Shown here: positions 34,546 to 45,289 of the stretch, piece by piece | Position numbering within the stretch: position 1 is the stretch's first letter | Layout: the number at the start of each line of letters is the position of its first letter | DNA from: Siphonodentalium dalli | Taxonomy: Eukaryota > Mollusca > Scaphopoda > Gadilida > Siphonodentaliidae | NCBI GenBank assembly: GCA_032622095.1 | Contig: CP136065.1 | Location: 54,557,949-54,621,948, forward strand | Length of the DNA: 64,000 nt | Direction of reading: 5' to 3' | The notes under the pieces: generated by a model | Seen by the model: the letters and a program-made list of their open reading frames with translations, nothing else | What the model was told of the DNA's origin: nothing | Database searches by the model: none | Position numbers and translations under genes: made by a program

Positions 34546-34884
34546 CATTAACATTAACATTAACATTAACATTTTTATTGACATAATACACCCACGCGGG
34601 GCAGTTGTCATAATACAGATAATTTAAACACAAGTCAAGACAATTTCATATAAATATATATAACATGTATTTGTAACTCAACACTATATTCTCAATTATT
34701 TGCGGAAAACTGCCGAACCATGTTACAGATCAGATTGCATATATGCTCGGGTGTTCAGCCTTCATGAGGAATATGAACTTTTCTATTTCATCAAAGTTTA
34801 TGAAAATTGGTTGGTGAACTCCTATTTCAGTGAAAAATCTCTTCCGCAAATGCATGTTATGTTTTTCACATCTCATTATAAAGT
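34546..34884 (-). mobile_element. 5'-truncated LINE 3' end nested in LINE A
   Basis: Reverse complement of the 3' part of the LINE at 46575-47046 (shared 'catttgcggaagagattttt', 'gaaatagaaaagttcatatt', 'atgttacagatcagattgca', 'gacaactgccccgcgtgggt'). It ends in a (TTAATG)n-type tail at 34546-34572. The LINE A reading frame resumes beyond it (YPIRNPLRYVNYIPRTQLTL near 34480-34540). Target duplications are unclear; 'tttcatgattccccaa' is repeated at its 5' edge. Confidence 0.8.
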
Positions 34885-35500
34885 TTCAATTTCATGATTC
34901 CCCAATTTCATGATTCCCCAACGGTGAGAGGCAAAAGTTTCGTTATGTAAGGAGGGGCCTTATTGTCCAATATTTTATGCCACATGCGCGTTTTATGTAA
35001 TTTACATCTTTCGTTGAGGGGATGCCATCCAAGTTCACCCAGTACTCTCCCTTCTGAGGCAGATCGAGTCAGGCCATTTATTATTCTACCACCGTCGATA
35101 TATAGACGGTCGAGCTTTTGGCGTAGGCAATCAGGTGCGTTATCCCAAATTATGTCACCATATTCCATTATTGGGAGTATATATGTTTTGAACATTATCT
35201 CGATGGTCTGTCGGTTTACTTGGAATTTAATCTTCCTGAGTTGTGACAATCTGCTGGCAACTCTTTTGCAAATAGTATTTATTTGGGTGTCCCATTGTAG
35301 ATTTGATTGGATAGAAACGCCAAGATGGGTGTGAAGAGTTACTTGTTGAATCGCATCGTTGTCGAGATCTAAATCGAGGGAATCGTCAGACGGGGTCAGT
35401 GAAAATACCATAGACTTTGTTTTTTCTGCATTAAAGGTTACCATCCATTGTTTTGACCACCGATTCACTCTTTCAATGTTATCATAGAGTTCGCGAGCAC

Positions 35501-38500
35501 GGTCCTACTAAAACCCGACCGCCCCCGACCGCACCCGACCGCACCGCCCCCAGGGGTCCGAGCGAGATGGGGTTTGCACTATCGTGTACAATGGACATGA
35601 ATGTACCAAAGTTACAATCCCCAAGTCGACAGCTCAAGCGGACACGGCACTGTTAACCCCTAACTTGCGGCCGTTTCCGCCAAGTAAGGGAAATTCAAAG
35701 AGGCACCGACCGCACCTCCCCTGACTGCCTGACCACGGAAATGGACATTATATCATGAAGTGAATAACCATATGCATCCATGGGCGATAGGACATGTCGC
35801 TAGCTGCAGCGGAAGTGAATAAATTAACCCATACGCTGCTGCCGAATTCGCTATAAAAGTACGCAAAATCGCCGAAATTAACACCCGCCGACCGGACCGC
35901 CCCTAGGGGTCCGAGCGAGATGGGGTTTGCACTATCTTGTAGAATGGACCCGAATGTACCAAAGTTCCAATACCCAAGTCGATAGCTCGAGCGGACAAGG
36001 CACTGTTAACCCCTGACTTGCGGCCGTTTCCGCCAGGTACGGGAAATCCGATAAGGCCACGACCGCACCTCCCCTGACTGCCTGACCACGGAAATGGACA
36101 TTACATCATGAGGTGAATACCCATATGTATCCATGGGCGTTCGGACAAGTCACTAGCTGCAGCGGAAGTGAATAAATTAACCCATACGCTGCTGTCGCAT
36201 TCGCTATAAATGTACGCAAAAACGCCGAAATTAACACCCGCCGACCGGACCGCCCCTAGGGGTCCAAGCGAGATGATGTCTGCACTATCGTGTAGAATGG
36301 ACCCGAATGTACCAAAGTTCAAATCCCAAGTCGACAGCGCGAGCGGACACGGCACTGTTAACCCCTAACTTGCGGCCGTTTCCGCCAGGTAAGGGAAATC
36401 CAAAGAGGCGCCTGACCGCACCTCCACTGACGGCCTGACCACGGAAATGGACATTATATCATGAAGTGAATAAGCATATGCATCCATGGGCGATCGGACA
36501 TGTCGCTAGATGCAGCGGAAGTGAATAAATTAACCCATACGCTGCTGCCGAATTCGCTATAAATGTACGCAAAAACGCCGAAATTAACACCCGCCGACCG
36601 GACCGCCCTAGGGGTCCGAGCGAGATGATGTCTGCACTATCGTGTAGAATGGACCGGAATGTACAAAAAGTTCAAATCCCAAGTCGACAGCGCGAGCGGA
36701 CACGGCACTGTTAACCCCTAACTTGCGGCCGTTTCCGCCAGGTAAGGGAAATCCAAAGAGGTGCCTGACCGCACCTCCACTGACTGCCTGACCACGGAAA
36801 TGGACATTATATCATGAAGTGAATAAGCATATGCATCCATGGGCGATCGGACATGTCGCTAGCTGCAGCGGAAGTGAATAAATTAACCCATACGCTGCTG
36901 CCGAATTCGCTATAAATGTACGCAAAATCGCAGAAATTAACACCCGCCGACCGGACCGCCCCTATGGGTCCGAGCGAGATGGGGTTTGCACTATCTTGTA
37001 GAATGGTCCCGAATGTACCAAAGTTCCAATCCCCAAGTCGATAGCTCGAGCGGACACGACACTGTTAACCCCTGACTTGCGGCCGTTTCCGCCAGGTACG
37101 GGAAATCCGATAAGGCGCCGATCGCACCTGCCCTGACTGCCTGACCACGGAAATGGACATTATATCATGAAGTGAATACCCATATGCATCCATGGGCGAT
37201 CTGACAAGTCGATAGCTGCAGCGAAGTGAATAAATTAACCCATACGCTGCTGCCGAATTCGCTATAAATGTACGCAAAAACGCCGAAATTAACACCCGCC
37301 GACCGGACCGCCCCTAGGGGTCCGAGCGAGATGGTGTCTGCACTATCGTGTAGAATGGACAATATTTATTTCTGAACTACATATTTACTCTCCAGTAGCC
37401 AACTAAATTTTGTATTGACGACTGGCATGCCGATATCAATAACTCGAAACTATACGAAATATATTGACCGAGTGCAATAAATTCCATTTAAAGTCGATAT
37501 TTAGCTAGCGAGGCTCGAATCGAATTTAGTGGACGAGGTTAATTAATAAATTGCGTATTGAATTGCGACGAATTTGATATCCATCTTTATCACTTAATCA
37601 CATTGTAGCTTGGGGAAACGACCCAAAGACGGCTGGGGTTAAACAATTATAATTATTTCTTTATCACAACCAAAGAGGAAGTAAAGACATGTGCATTAAA
37701 GAAAAAATAACTCAACTCAACTCATTCAATTATGCAATATCATTATTATATTCCAATTAGCACATGACAGTTACATATATGATGGCTGTTACGGCGCACT
37801 ATGTTCAGTTCAACGTGTGTGTGTGTGTGTGTGGGGGGGGGGGGGTGTGCTTAGAAAACAATATTTGTTCCACGCCAACATTCGGGGTTAGGGGTTAACA
37901 GTGCCGTGTCCGCTCGAGCTATTCATAGCGAATTCGGCAGCAGCGTATGTGTTAATTTATTCACTTCCGCTGCAGCTAGCGACTTGTCCGATCCCCCATG
38001 GATGCATATGGTTATTCACTTCATGATATAATGTCCATTTCCGTGGTCAGGCAGTCAGGAGAGGTGCGGTCGGCACCTTATCGGATTTCCCGTACCTGGC
38101 GGAAACGGCCGCAAGGCAGGGGTTAACAGTGCCGTGTCCGCTCTAGCTATCGACTTGGGGATTGGAACTTTGGTACATTCGGGTCCATTCTATATTCGGC
38201 AGCAGCCGATAGTGCATACCCCATCTCGGTCGGACCCCTGGGGCGGTCCTGTCGGCGGGTGTTAATTTCGGTGTTTTTGCGTACATTTATAGCGAATTCG
38301 ACACCAGCGTATGGGTTAATTTATTCACTTACGCTGCAGCTAGCGACTTTTCAGATCGCCCATGGATGCATGTGAGTATTCACTTCATGATATAATGTTC
38401 ATTTCCGTGGTCAGGCAGTCAGGGGAGGTGCGGTCGGCACCTTATCGGATTTCCCATACCTGGCGGAAACGGCCGCAAGTCAGGGGTTAACAGTGCCGTA

Positions 38501-40417
38501 TCCGCTCTAGCTATCGACTTGGGGATTGGAACTTTGGTACATTCGGGTCCATTCTACACGATAGTGCAAACCCCATCTCGCTCAGACCCCTGGGGGCGGT
38601 CCGGTCTGCGGGTGTTAATTTCGGCGTTTTTGCGTACATTTATAGCGAATTCGGCAGCAGCGTATGGGTTAATTTATTCACTTCCGCTGCAGCTTGCGAC
38701 TTGTCAGATCGCACATGGACGCATATGGGTATTCACTTCATGATATAATGTTCATTTCCGTGGTCAGGCAGTCAGGGGAGGTGCGGTCGGCGCCTTATCG
38801 GATTTCCCGTACCTGGCGGAAACGGCCGCAAGTCAGGGGTTAACAGTGCCGTGTCCGCTCGAGCTATCGACTTGAGGATTGGAACTTTGGTACATTCGGG
38901 TCCATTGTACACGATAGTGCAGATAATATCTCGCTCGGACCCCTAGGGGCGGTCCGGTCGGCGGGTGTTAATTTCGGCGTTTTTGCGTACATTTATAGCG
39001 ATTCGGCACCAGCGTATTGGTTAATTTATTCACTTCCGCTGCAGCTAGTGACTTGTCCGATCGCCCATGGATACATATGGGTATTCACCTCATGATATAA
39101 TGTCCATTTCCGTGGTCAGGCAGTCAGGGGAGGTGCGGTCGGCGCCTTATCGGATTTCCCGTACCTGGCGGAAACTGCCGCAAGTCAGGGGTTAACCGTG
39201 CCGTGTCCGCTCGAGCTATCGACTTGGGGATTGGAACTTTGGTACATTCGGGTCCATTCTACATGATAGTGCAGACACCATCTCGCTCGGACCCCTAGGG
39301 GCGGTCCGGTCGGCGGGTGTTAATTTCGGCGTTTTTGCGTACATTTATAGCGAATTCGGCACCAGCGTATGGGTTAATTTATTCACTTCCGCTGCAGCTA
39401 GTGACTTGTCCGATCGCCCATGGATACATATGGGTATTCACCTCATGATATAATGTCCATTTCCGTGATCAGGCAGTCAGGGGAGGTGCGGTCGGCGCCT
39501 TATCGGATTTCCCGTACCTGGCGGAAATGGCCCTAAGTCAGGGGTTAACATTGCCGTGTCCGCTCGAGCTATCGACTTGGGGATTGGAACTTTGGTACAT
39601 TCGGGTCCATTCTACACGATGGTACAGACACCATCTCGCTCGGACCCCTAGGGGCGGTCCGGTCGGCGGGTGTTAATTTCGGCGTTTTTGCGTACATTTA
39701 TAGCGAATTCGGCACCAGCGTATGGGTTAATTTATTCACTTCCGCTGCAGCTAGTGACTTGTCCGATCGCCCATGGATACATATGGGTATTCACCTCATG
39801 ATATAATGTCCATGTCCGTGGTCAGGCAGTCAGGGGAGGTGCGGTCGGCGCCTTATCGGATTTCCCGTACCTGGCGGAAACGGCCGCAAGTCAGGGGTTA
39901 ACAGTGCCGTGTCCGCTCGAGCTATCGACTTGGGGATTGGAACTTTGATACATTCTGGTCCATTCTACAAAATAGTGAAACCCCCATCTCGCTCGGACCC
40001 ATAGGGGCGTTCCGGTCGGCGGGTGTTAATTTCGGCGATTTTGCTACATTTATAGCGAATTCGGCAGCAGCGTATGGGTTAATTTATTCACTTCCGCTGC
40101 AGCTAGCGACATGTCCGATCGCCCATGGATGCATATGGTTATTCACTTCATGATATAATGTCCATTTCCGTGGTCAGGCAGTCAGTGGAGGTGCGGTCAG
40201 CGCCTCTTTGGATTTCCCTTACCTGGCGGAAACGGCCGCAAGTTAGGGGTTAACAGTGCCGTGTCCGCTCGAGCTGTCGACTTGGGGATTGGAACTTTGG
40301 TACATTCAGGTCCATTGTACACGATAGTGCAAACCCCATCTCGCTCGGACCCCTGGGGGCGGTCCGATCGGGTCCGGTCGGGTCCGGTCGGGTGCGGTCG
40401 GGTGCGGTCGGGGTTTC
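35501..40417. mobile_element. 4.9-kb foldback of opposed 353-bp tandem arrays
   Basis: The left arm (35501 to ~37365) holds five forward units: the landmark gaccacggaa lies at 35731, 36084, 36437, 36790 and 37143, exactly 353 bp apart. The right arm (~37880-40417) holds seven reversed units, with ccgtggtc landmarks at 38043, 38407, 38760, 39112, 39465, 39818 and 40170 (352-353 bp, one 364). The outer ends begin ggtcctactaaaacccgacc at the left; the right is the complement from aaacccc inward. A unique ~515-bp spacer separates the arms. No protein of its own is seen. Foldback organisation resembles FB elements; mobility is inferred from the small complete relative at 51575-52266. All open frames inside it are repeat translations. 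Confidence 0.85.
37366..37879. other. Single-copy spacer of the foldback
   Basis: AT-rich sequence not found elsewhere in the window, ending in (GT)n then a 13-G run at about 37833-37845. No open frame of note. It separates the opposed arrays. Confidence 0.6.
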
Positions 40418-41641
40418 GAGTGAGTGATTGGATCGTTGTTGCGAGGTCGTTAATGTAAGTCAAAAATAGAAAGGGACAGAGGGATAGATCCTTGCGGAAC
40501 ACCTGCCGATATCGTCTGATAGTCAGAGAATGTAATTCCTATTTGAACGCGCTGTGATCTATTAGAGAGATAACTGTGTATCCATCTGTGTATATTCCCG
40601 GTTACTCCGTTTTGCTCCAACTTGAATAACAACCCCATGTGCCAGACTCTCTCAAATGCTTTGGAAATATCGCAAAAAATTGCAGACGTATTTAACTTCT
40701 CATCGAGTGCCTGGCACAGGGTGTGGTATATCTCAAGTAGCTGAAAAGTGGTGCTGTGGCCTGATACAAATCCTGATTGGTATTGGAATAGTATATTGTT
40801 CTTACTGAAATAAGCGATAAATATTTCAGTACTATTTTCTCCAGGAGCATGCTGACGCATGGAAGTAGAGATATTGGGCGATAGTTTTTGCAGTTGGATC
40901 TGTCGTTTTTCTTATAAATAGGAATGACATTTGCTTGTTTCCATTTATTAGGAAATGCGCACGATTCAAGAGATTTCTTAAATAGAATTCTGAGAGGAAT
41001 GGCAATAGCTGGGCTTGTTTTCTGCAGCATTCTAACTGTGATGCCGTCATGGCCTGACGCTTTGTTTCGTTTCATACTCGCAATTGCCGAAGTGATGTCG
41101 TCAAGAGTGAAGTCAATTTCAGTTATCGTATCATTACATTTTTGTGTGAACACCGGTAGATTGCACGAGGAATCGTCGAGGATTGAGTTAGCAATGAAGG
41201 CATTATTAAGCATCGATGCTTTGGTTTGATCGTCAGTTTCAAGATTGCCATCATAATCGATGAGAGGGGGGATAGCGTCTTTATGTTGTTTTGCATAATT
41301 TCGTTGATGCTATGCCAAAAATATTTTGGGGAAGGTTGATCTTTGACAGTATTCTGGAGATGTTCCTCGTATTGGGCCCTTGCGTCCTTTTTCATATTGT
41401 TGACCGTGTTTCGAACTTTTTTGAATTTCGCCCAGTCTATGTCCTTTTTGGTTTTTATCGCAATCTTACGTAGCCTGTCTCTTCTTCGAAACATCGATCG
41501 TAATTCTGATGTGAACCAATGTTTGTCTTTGGGCCTGATCAATATTTTAGATTGAGGAACAGTTTGATCCATAATTTCAAGGAATTTCGAAGTAAAAATT
41601 TCAGTCGCTGTGTCAATATCAGGAGCTATTTCAATTGAGCA

Positions 41642-41830
41642 ACTATAGTTGCGAGACTGTCGAAATTTGCCTGTAAATAGAATGCAATTATTTCGCAAGA
41701 ATCAATCATACAGGTATTTTAAGGTGTTTGTAGCACCGTTACATGTGGAACTACCGAAACTTTACTTCTCATGTCGTTAGCTTTTGAGACATCCAACCCA
41801 ACAATGTTGCCATATATATCCACTTCCTGA
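41642..41830. repeat. Repeat X, right half
   Basis: Resumes at ACTATAGTTG (41642-41651) and continues through 'atttgcctgtaaat', 'caccgttacatgtggaacta' and 'ttacttctcatgtcgttagc'. It aligns to 54848-54911 plus 55432-55510. Here the site occupied at 54912 is empty ('tattttaaggtg', near 41717). Confidence 0.75.
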
Positions 41831-41854
41831 AATACAAAATTCGAAGCATTTAAT

Positions 41855-42060
41855 TTATAAATAAATTAAGAGGTCACTGGTATGTGATTTTATGTTATGA
41901 TATTTCACGAGTAGTAGCACACCGGTAAATTGGTAAACCATGTAATGTTCATACCTTTTTTTTCCTTCAAAATGGCACCAATACGCTTCCATACGGAAGT
42001 CAATTAGTCTGGTCGGGTGGACGAATAGCGTACACATCATCTGTAGTTATTCGTCCGGTC
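41855..42060 (-). other. Possible short exon or repeat, unrecognised
   Basis: The minus-strand ATG near 42004 gives MEAYWCHFEGKK followed by a donor-like AAAAG/GTATGA. Upstream is an inverted pair cgaataac...gctattcg (42011-42060). No matching acceptor keeps a frame open, and the DNA beyond is repeat X, so coding is doubtful. Confidence 0.2.
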
Positions 42061-42129
42061 GATGTTTTGCGCATGGTTGACACGTCTAGTCTAGACATTA
42101 TAATTAACATTTTAATCATGCCCACCAGG

Positions 42130-42430
42130 GACGTGGTGACAGGGGCTGACAGGGGGGGGGGTGATAAACTTTGCTCCATTTTGGTTAAAAATTTCCAAGA
42201 GTTGAAAATTGCATACCTGACACAACACGAGTTGGAAATTTCGCACCATCAATAGGTTGAATTGTTCCTGTAGTTCCATTTTCCAACAATTTATTAGGGG
42301 GGGGGGAATTAATTTTGTTTTTAGACCAACATTTGCATATTTTCCCAGTTTTTGTAAAAAATTTGGACTGAAATGGGCATCAGTTGGGAAATTTCCAACA
42401 TGGAAAGCCTAAGGCCAATATAGGTGCTAG
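42130..42430. repeat. Dispersed 'GGGACGTGG(T/C)GACAGG' repeat
   Basis: Opens 'agggacgtggtgacagg', with 10-G runs at about 42152-42161 and 42297-42306, and 'ttggaaatttc'-type phrases. A second copy lies at 43481-43760 ('agggacgtggcgacagg') and a fragment near 29165-29260. Non-coding. Confidence 0.55.
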
Positions 42431-42584
42431 GATGTTGCAATTTTCATGTTCAGATTTCAAAATTTAATTTCGTTTTGAACGTCGTTACTATAATAATTTC
42501 ATTCATGTGAAATTGACAAAACTAGAATACAAAATCTCCTATTATTTACCACAAAAATACTGTTTCAAACTGCAAATAACTTAC

Positions 42585-42762
42585 CTTTCTTACTCCCCGA
42601 CGGACATCCCGTGAAAAGGTGAAATTCCGATAACTCATGTTGATAGATTTTCAATTCATTCGGATGCACTGGACGGCCGATCTTCCTCTTTTTATTGCGA
42701 TGGGAAAACACTGTCTTGATTAGAAGTCCCATGTCGGAACGCCTTATTGATTGGCCGATCAA
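42585..42762 (-). CDS. Candidate first coding exon, unknown protein
   Basis: An ATG-started frame of 59 codons ends AAAG before a perfect donor GTAAGTT (42584). The protein is basic (SHRNKKRKIGRPVHPNELK, then YQHELSEFHLFTGCPSGSKK), with no family I recognise. There is no confirmed next exon and no TATA box. The strong donor, unusual for a chance ORF, is the main support. It could also be a transposon-derived exon. Confidence 0.3.
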
Positions 42763-42957
42763 CTCCGCCCAAGTGTTTGTTTGTTTATTTGTTTATTGGG
42801 GATTTGGGATATAACCCTGGAGGATTCGGAAGGGGCGGGCCCCTCCCCTACAACTCACTTTGAGATTATGTAGGGTCGTGGGAATGATATAACATTACAC
42901 GTGAGATTGACGAAATGATGGGTGGAAATGATCTAGCCATTGGTTTTCTTTTTCTTT

Positions 42958-43370
42958 TTTGGGTTTTTGGTTCTTCTGTTTTCTGTTGTTGTTGTTGTTG
43001 TTGTTGACGACATAGCCATAGCATCAAGTCGTTGTTTTCTTTAGTTGTTTGTCACTGGCTTCTCTGTTCGCTTTTGATCTGGCTATGTCGTCTTGTGGAC
43101 TTCTGATAATGTCCTGAATATACACCACCAAGAGTACGGAGCCGGTGCTGCTGTTGTTGTTGGTACTGGTGGAGATGGAGGACACCGGGATGTGGTGGTA
43201 CTCCGGTGTCCTTGGTGGTAGCGTGTCCATCTCCACAAAGTCGGCGACAGGGACGTCCGGGTGGCATCGGCGTCCTTGTCTCCGCTGGCGTCGATGACGA
43301 CGACAGGGACCTCCGGGGTGATATCGGCGTCCCTGCTACTGCTGGTGCATGATATCGTCCTGTGCAAGTG
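42958..43370 (-). pseudogene. Proline/serine/threonine-rich coding relic
   Basis: On the minus strand ADITPEVPVVVIDASGDKDAD is followed, after a one-base shift near 43263, by DVPVADFVEMDTLPPRTPEY, HHIPVSSISTSTNNNSSTGS and a lysine-rich end. DNA repeats (gacgccgat(g/a)(t/c)cacccc ggacgtcc) sit at the shift, so a one-base loss there could have broken one frame. The 3' end runs into a (GTT)n microsatellite at ~42984-43007. Family not recognised; it could equally be low-complexity DNA. Confidence 0.25.
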
Positions 43371-43480
43371 TGCTGTCTGGTGTTCTTATATGTAGTCTAT
43401 GACAGCGCGCAATGCATTTTAACGCGTCAACGCACAGTTGATTACTGGCCTCCGGAATTGTAGCAATACATTTTATTCAG

Positions 43481-43760
43481 GGACGTGGCGACAGGAGGTT
43501 GGGCTGTTTTCAACAGTTGGCAGTATCATGCCCGAGTAGTGACACGACATCAATTGGAAATTTCGTTTGAACAAAATAGTTTGAAATTTTTCTCACATAG
43601 TATAGATTTTCCAACCCGTATTTAGTGGCTAATTATTTGTTTTAGCACTATTCTCTTATTTTCCTACTTTTGATAAAACTTTTGACAGAAATGGCTGAAA
43701 TGTTCCAACCTAAGTGGCAAATGAAATTATGCGAACTTGTATTGTATTGGGAGTTTGGTC
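43481..43760. repeat. Second copy of the 'GGGACGTGG' repeat
   Basis: Shares its opening with 42130 and the phrases 'ttggaaatttcg' and 'atggctgaaatgttccaacct' with 42370-42420. Non-coding. Confidence 0.45.
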
Positions 43761-44039
43761 TGGTTCAACGGGTGCTATTTTAAGGGTAGATTATCTGATA
43801 TCACTTAATTTTCTGACACTAGATTTCTAGGCATATACTCTTACTTGTTATTCTACGTATCGGATTACATCACACGTATACGCCAAATGTATCCCATGTA
43901 TATAACTGAAACATCCATGATTTACTGGGAATAGAAATGTCCCACATTTACACTGACCAATAACATACATGAGATTATGAGGCAACATACAGATAAAAAT
44001 TGGTTCCACGGGAAACGTATTTGCATGGTTACGTGGTTT

Positions 44040-44320
44040 GTCCCAGTAGGACAACCACAACGAAGAACACAACAAACATGCTTTGGTTCTTCACGAAGAA
44101 CAAAAATAAAGAACCGAAACGAAGAACCAATCATACATGCTTCGGTTCTTCACGAATAACCAACAAAAAGAACCAAATGATGTACATAACAGACATTCGG
44201 ATTCCACATGGAACCAAACTTGTTTCTAAACTTTGTCCTGTGGGTTGAACCAATCTGAGCTGCTTTGGTTCTCTATCTGATTCTCCGGAAGAACCAAATG
44301 GTTCCTTTTGGTTCCCCAGT
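44040..44320. repeat. GGTTCTT/AAGAACC-rich repeat
   Basis: aagaac and gttctt words occur more than ten times, with a ~65-bp direct repeat around 'acatgcttcggttcttcacga' (44078 and 44137 regions). The overlapping open frames on both strands are products of this bias. Confidence 0.6.
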
Positions 44321-44439
44321 TTAGGAAACAATTATGAGTGACTATGGAAACACTGTGCTGTGACAATATATGCTACATCTATAAGCACGTTTGATGTATC
44401 TTTGTTTCTGAATGTTCTATTAGTTCGTAAATACGTTAA

Positions 44440-44887
44440 CCCTTTACCCAACAAAACGGCCAAATAAAGCTTCAACAGCCTAAAATATCTTCGGTCTGTC
44501 TCAATAACACCATACAAATATGGATATCATTGGAACCGGTTCATTGACCACATTGTGATGGTTACAGTTATGCCCTGTGCCAATGCATTCTCTTATATAT
44601 GCGAGTCGACCATAGGTCGCCTCGCATATATAAGAGAATGCATTGGCCTAAAAAAGTTCTTTTTTTTACCACTTTTTACCATTTTTTCTTACATTCTTTA
44701 ACAATTTTATAATTTTTTCTTACATTTTTTAACAATTTTTATAATATTTTTCTACATTCTTTGACAATTTTATCATTTTTAATATGTGTTAAGCCAATGC
44801 ATTCTCTTATATATGCGAGGCGACCTATGGTCGACTCGCATATATAAGAGAATGCATTGGCACAGGGCCGTTCTGTTGGGTAAAGGG
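44440..44887 (-). mobile_element. Twin-hairpin TTAA element, 448 bp, intact ends
   Basis: TTAA at 44436-44439 and 44888-44891; tips ccctttacccaaca and tgttgggtaaaggg. Two ~67-bp hairpins lie near 44579-44647 and 44793-44860. Relative to 18964-19358 it is inverted and carries a longer AT-rich centre with repeated 'tttttcttacatt(c/t)tttaacaa' units. TTAA duplication and CCC/GGG tips point to piggyBac-type mobilisation; non-autonomous. The open frames at 44332-44517 and 44739-44933 overlap it and are not genes. Confidence 0.88.
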
Positions 44888-45289
44888 TTAAACTGTTTAA
44901 AATTGATATATCATTTGAATGGTATGTTATCATCTGGAGGGCTTGTCTGAAAAAATAAGCAGACGATAGATAATAACAGTGCAGATGGAGACCAGTTTAT
45001 TGGAGGGAAATGTTCAGAAAATTAGTTCAACACACGACATATATATATGGTCGTTTGTTGAACTTAATACATGAGCATTTTCTGAGTGGTAACTTCTCAC
45101 AAATGGGTAATTACTACAGTTAGCACAGAAAGGGTTTATCTTTATACACAATAATAAACAAAAATCCACCACAGAGTCCCCACAAACGGCAACATAATGA
45201 CTTTCGATGTAACAGCTTATGCACCGTTGTTACGTGTGAGATTTTAAGCGTATAACCGTCGTAATAAGGGTGGTTATATATCTACTTAC

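Larger units (their letters stand above)
33652..41641 (-). pseudogene. LINE A: 5'-truncated, with nested insertions
   Basis: Minus-strand non-LTR retrotransposon flanked by the 10-bp duplication ACTATAGTTG. From the 5' side (high coordinates): a pre-RT region (KHWFTSELRSMFRRRDRLRK near 41490), KRNKASGHDGITVRMLQKTS, KQANVIPIYKKND and NYRPISLLPC, frameshift, FCDISKAFERVWHMGLLFKL, AGVPQGSI, frameshift, YINDLATTIQSLT. The foldback at 35501-40417 comes next. Then ARELYDNIERVNRWSKQW, HLGVSIQSNLQWD, YILPIMEYGDIIWD (35480-34908), another insert, and RLRNNCSDLNFDKFK and EDASHFFFECP (34290-34140). The FADD catalytic box is absent. An AATAAA lies close to the 3' edge near 33665. Inactive. Confidence 0.88.

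Noticed and set aside
35501-40417. Regularly spaced repeats as a CRISPR array
   Set aside because: Period is 353 bp with no spacer variation, arranged in opposed arms inside a eukaryotic retrotransposon; not CRISPR.
33642-41651. An LTR retrotransposon bounded by repeated sequence
   Set aside because: The repeated boundary is only 10 bp, and the coding content is a non-LTR reverse transcriptase with a 5' truncation; no LTRs, integrase or protease.
41855-42060. Spliced exon MEAYWCHFEGKK with following acceptor near 41828
   Set aside because: Joining across the donor and the candidate acceptor gives an early stop, and the second part lies in repeat X.
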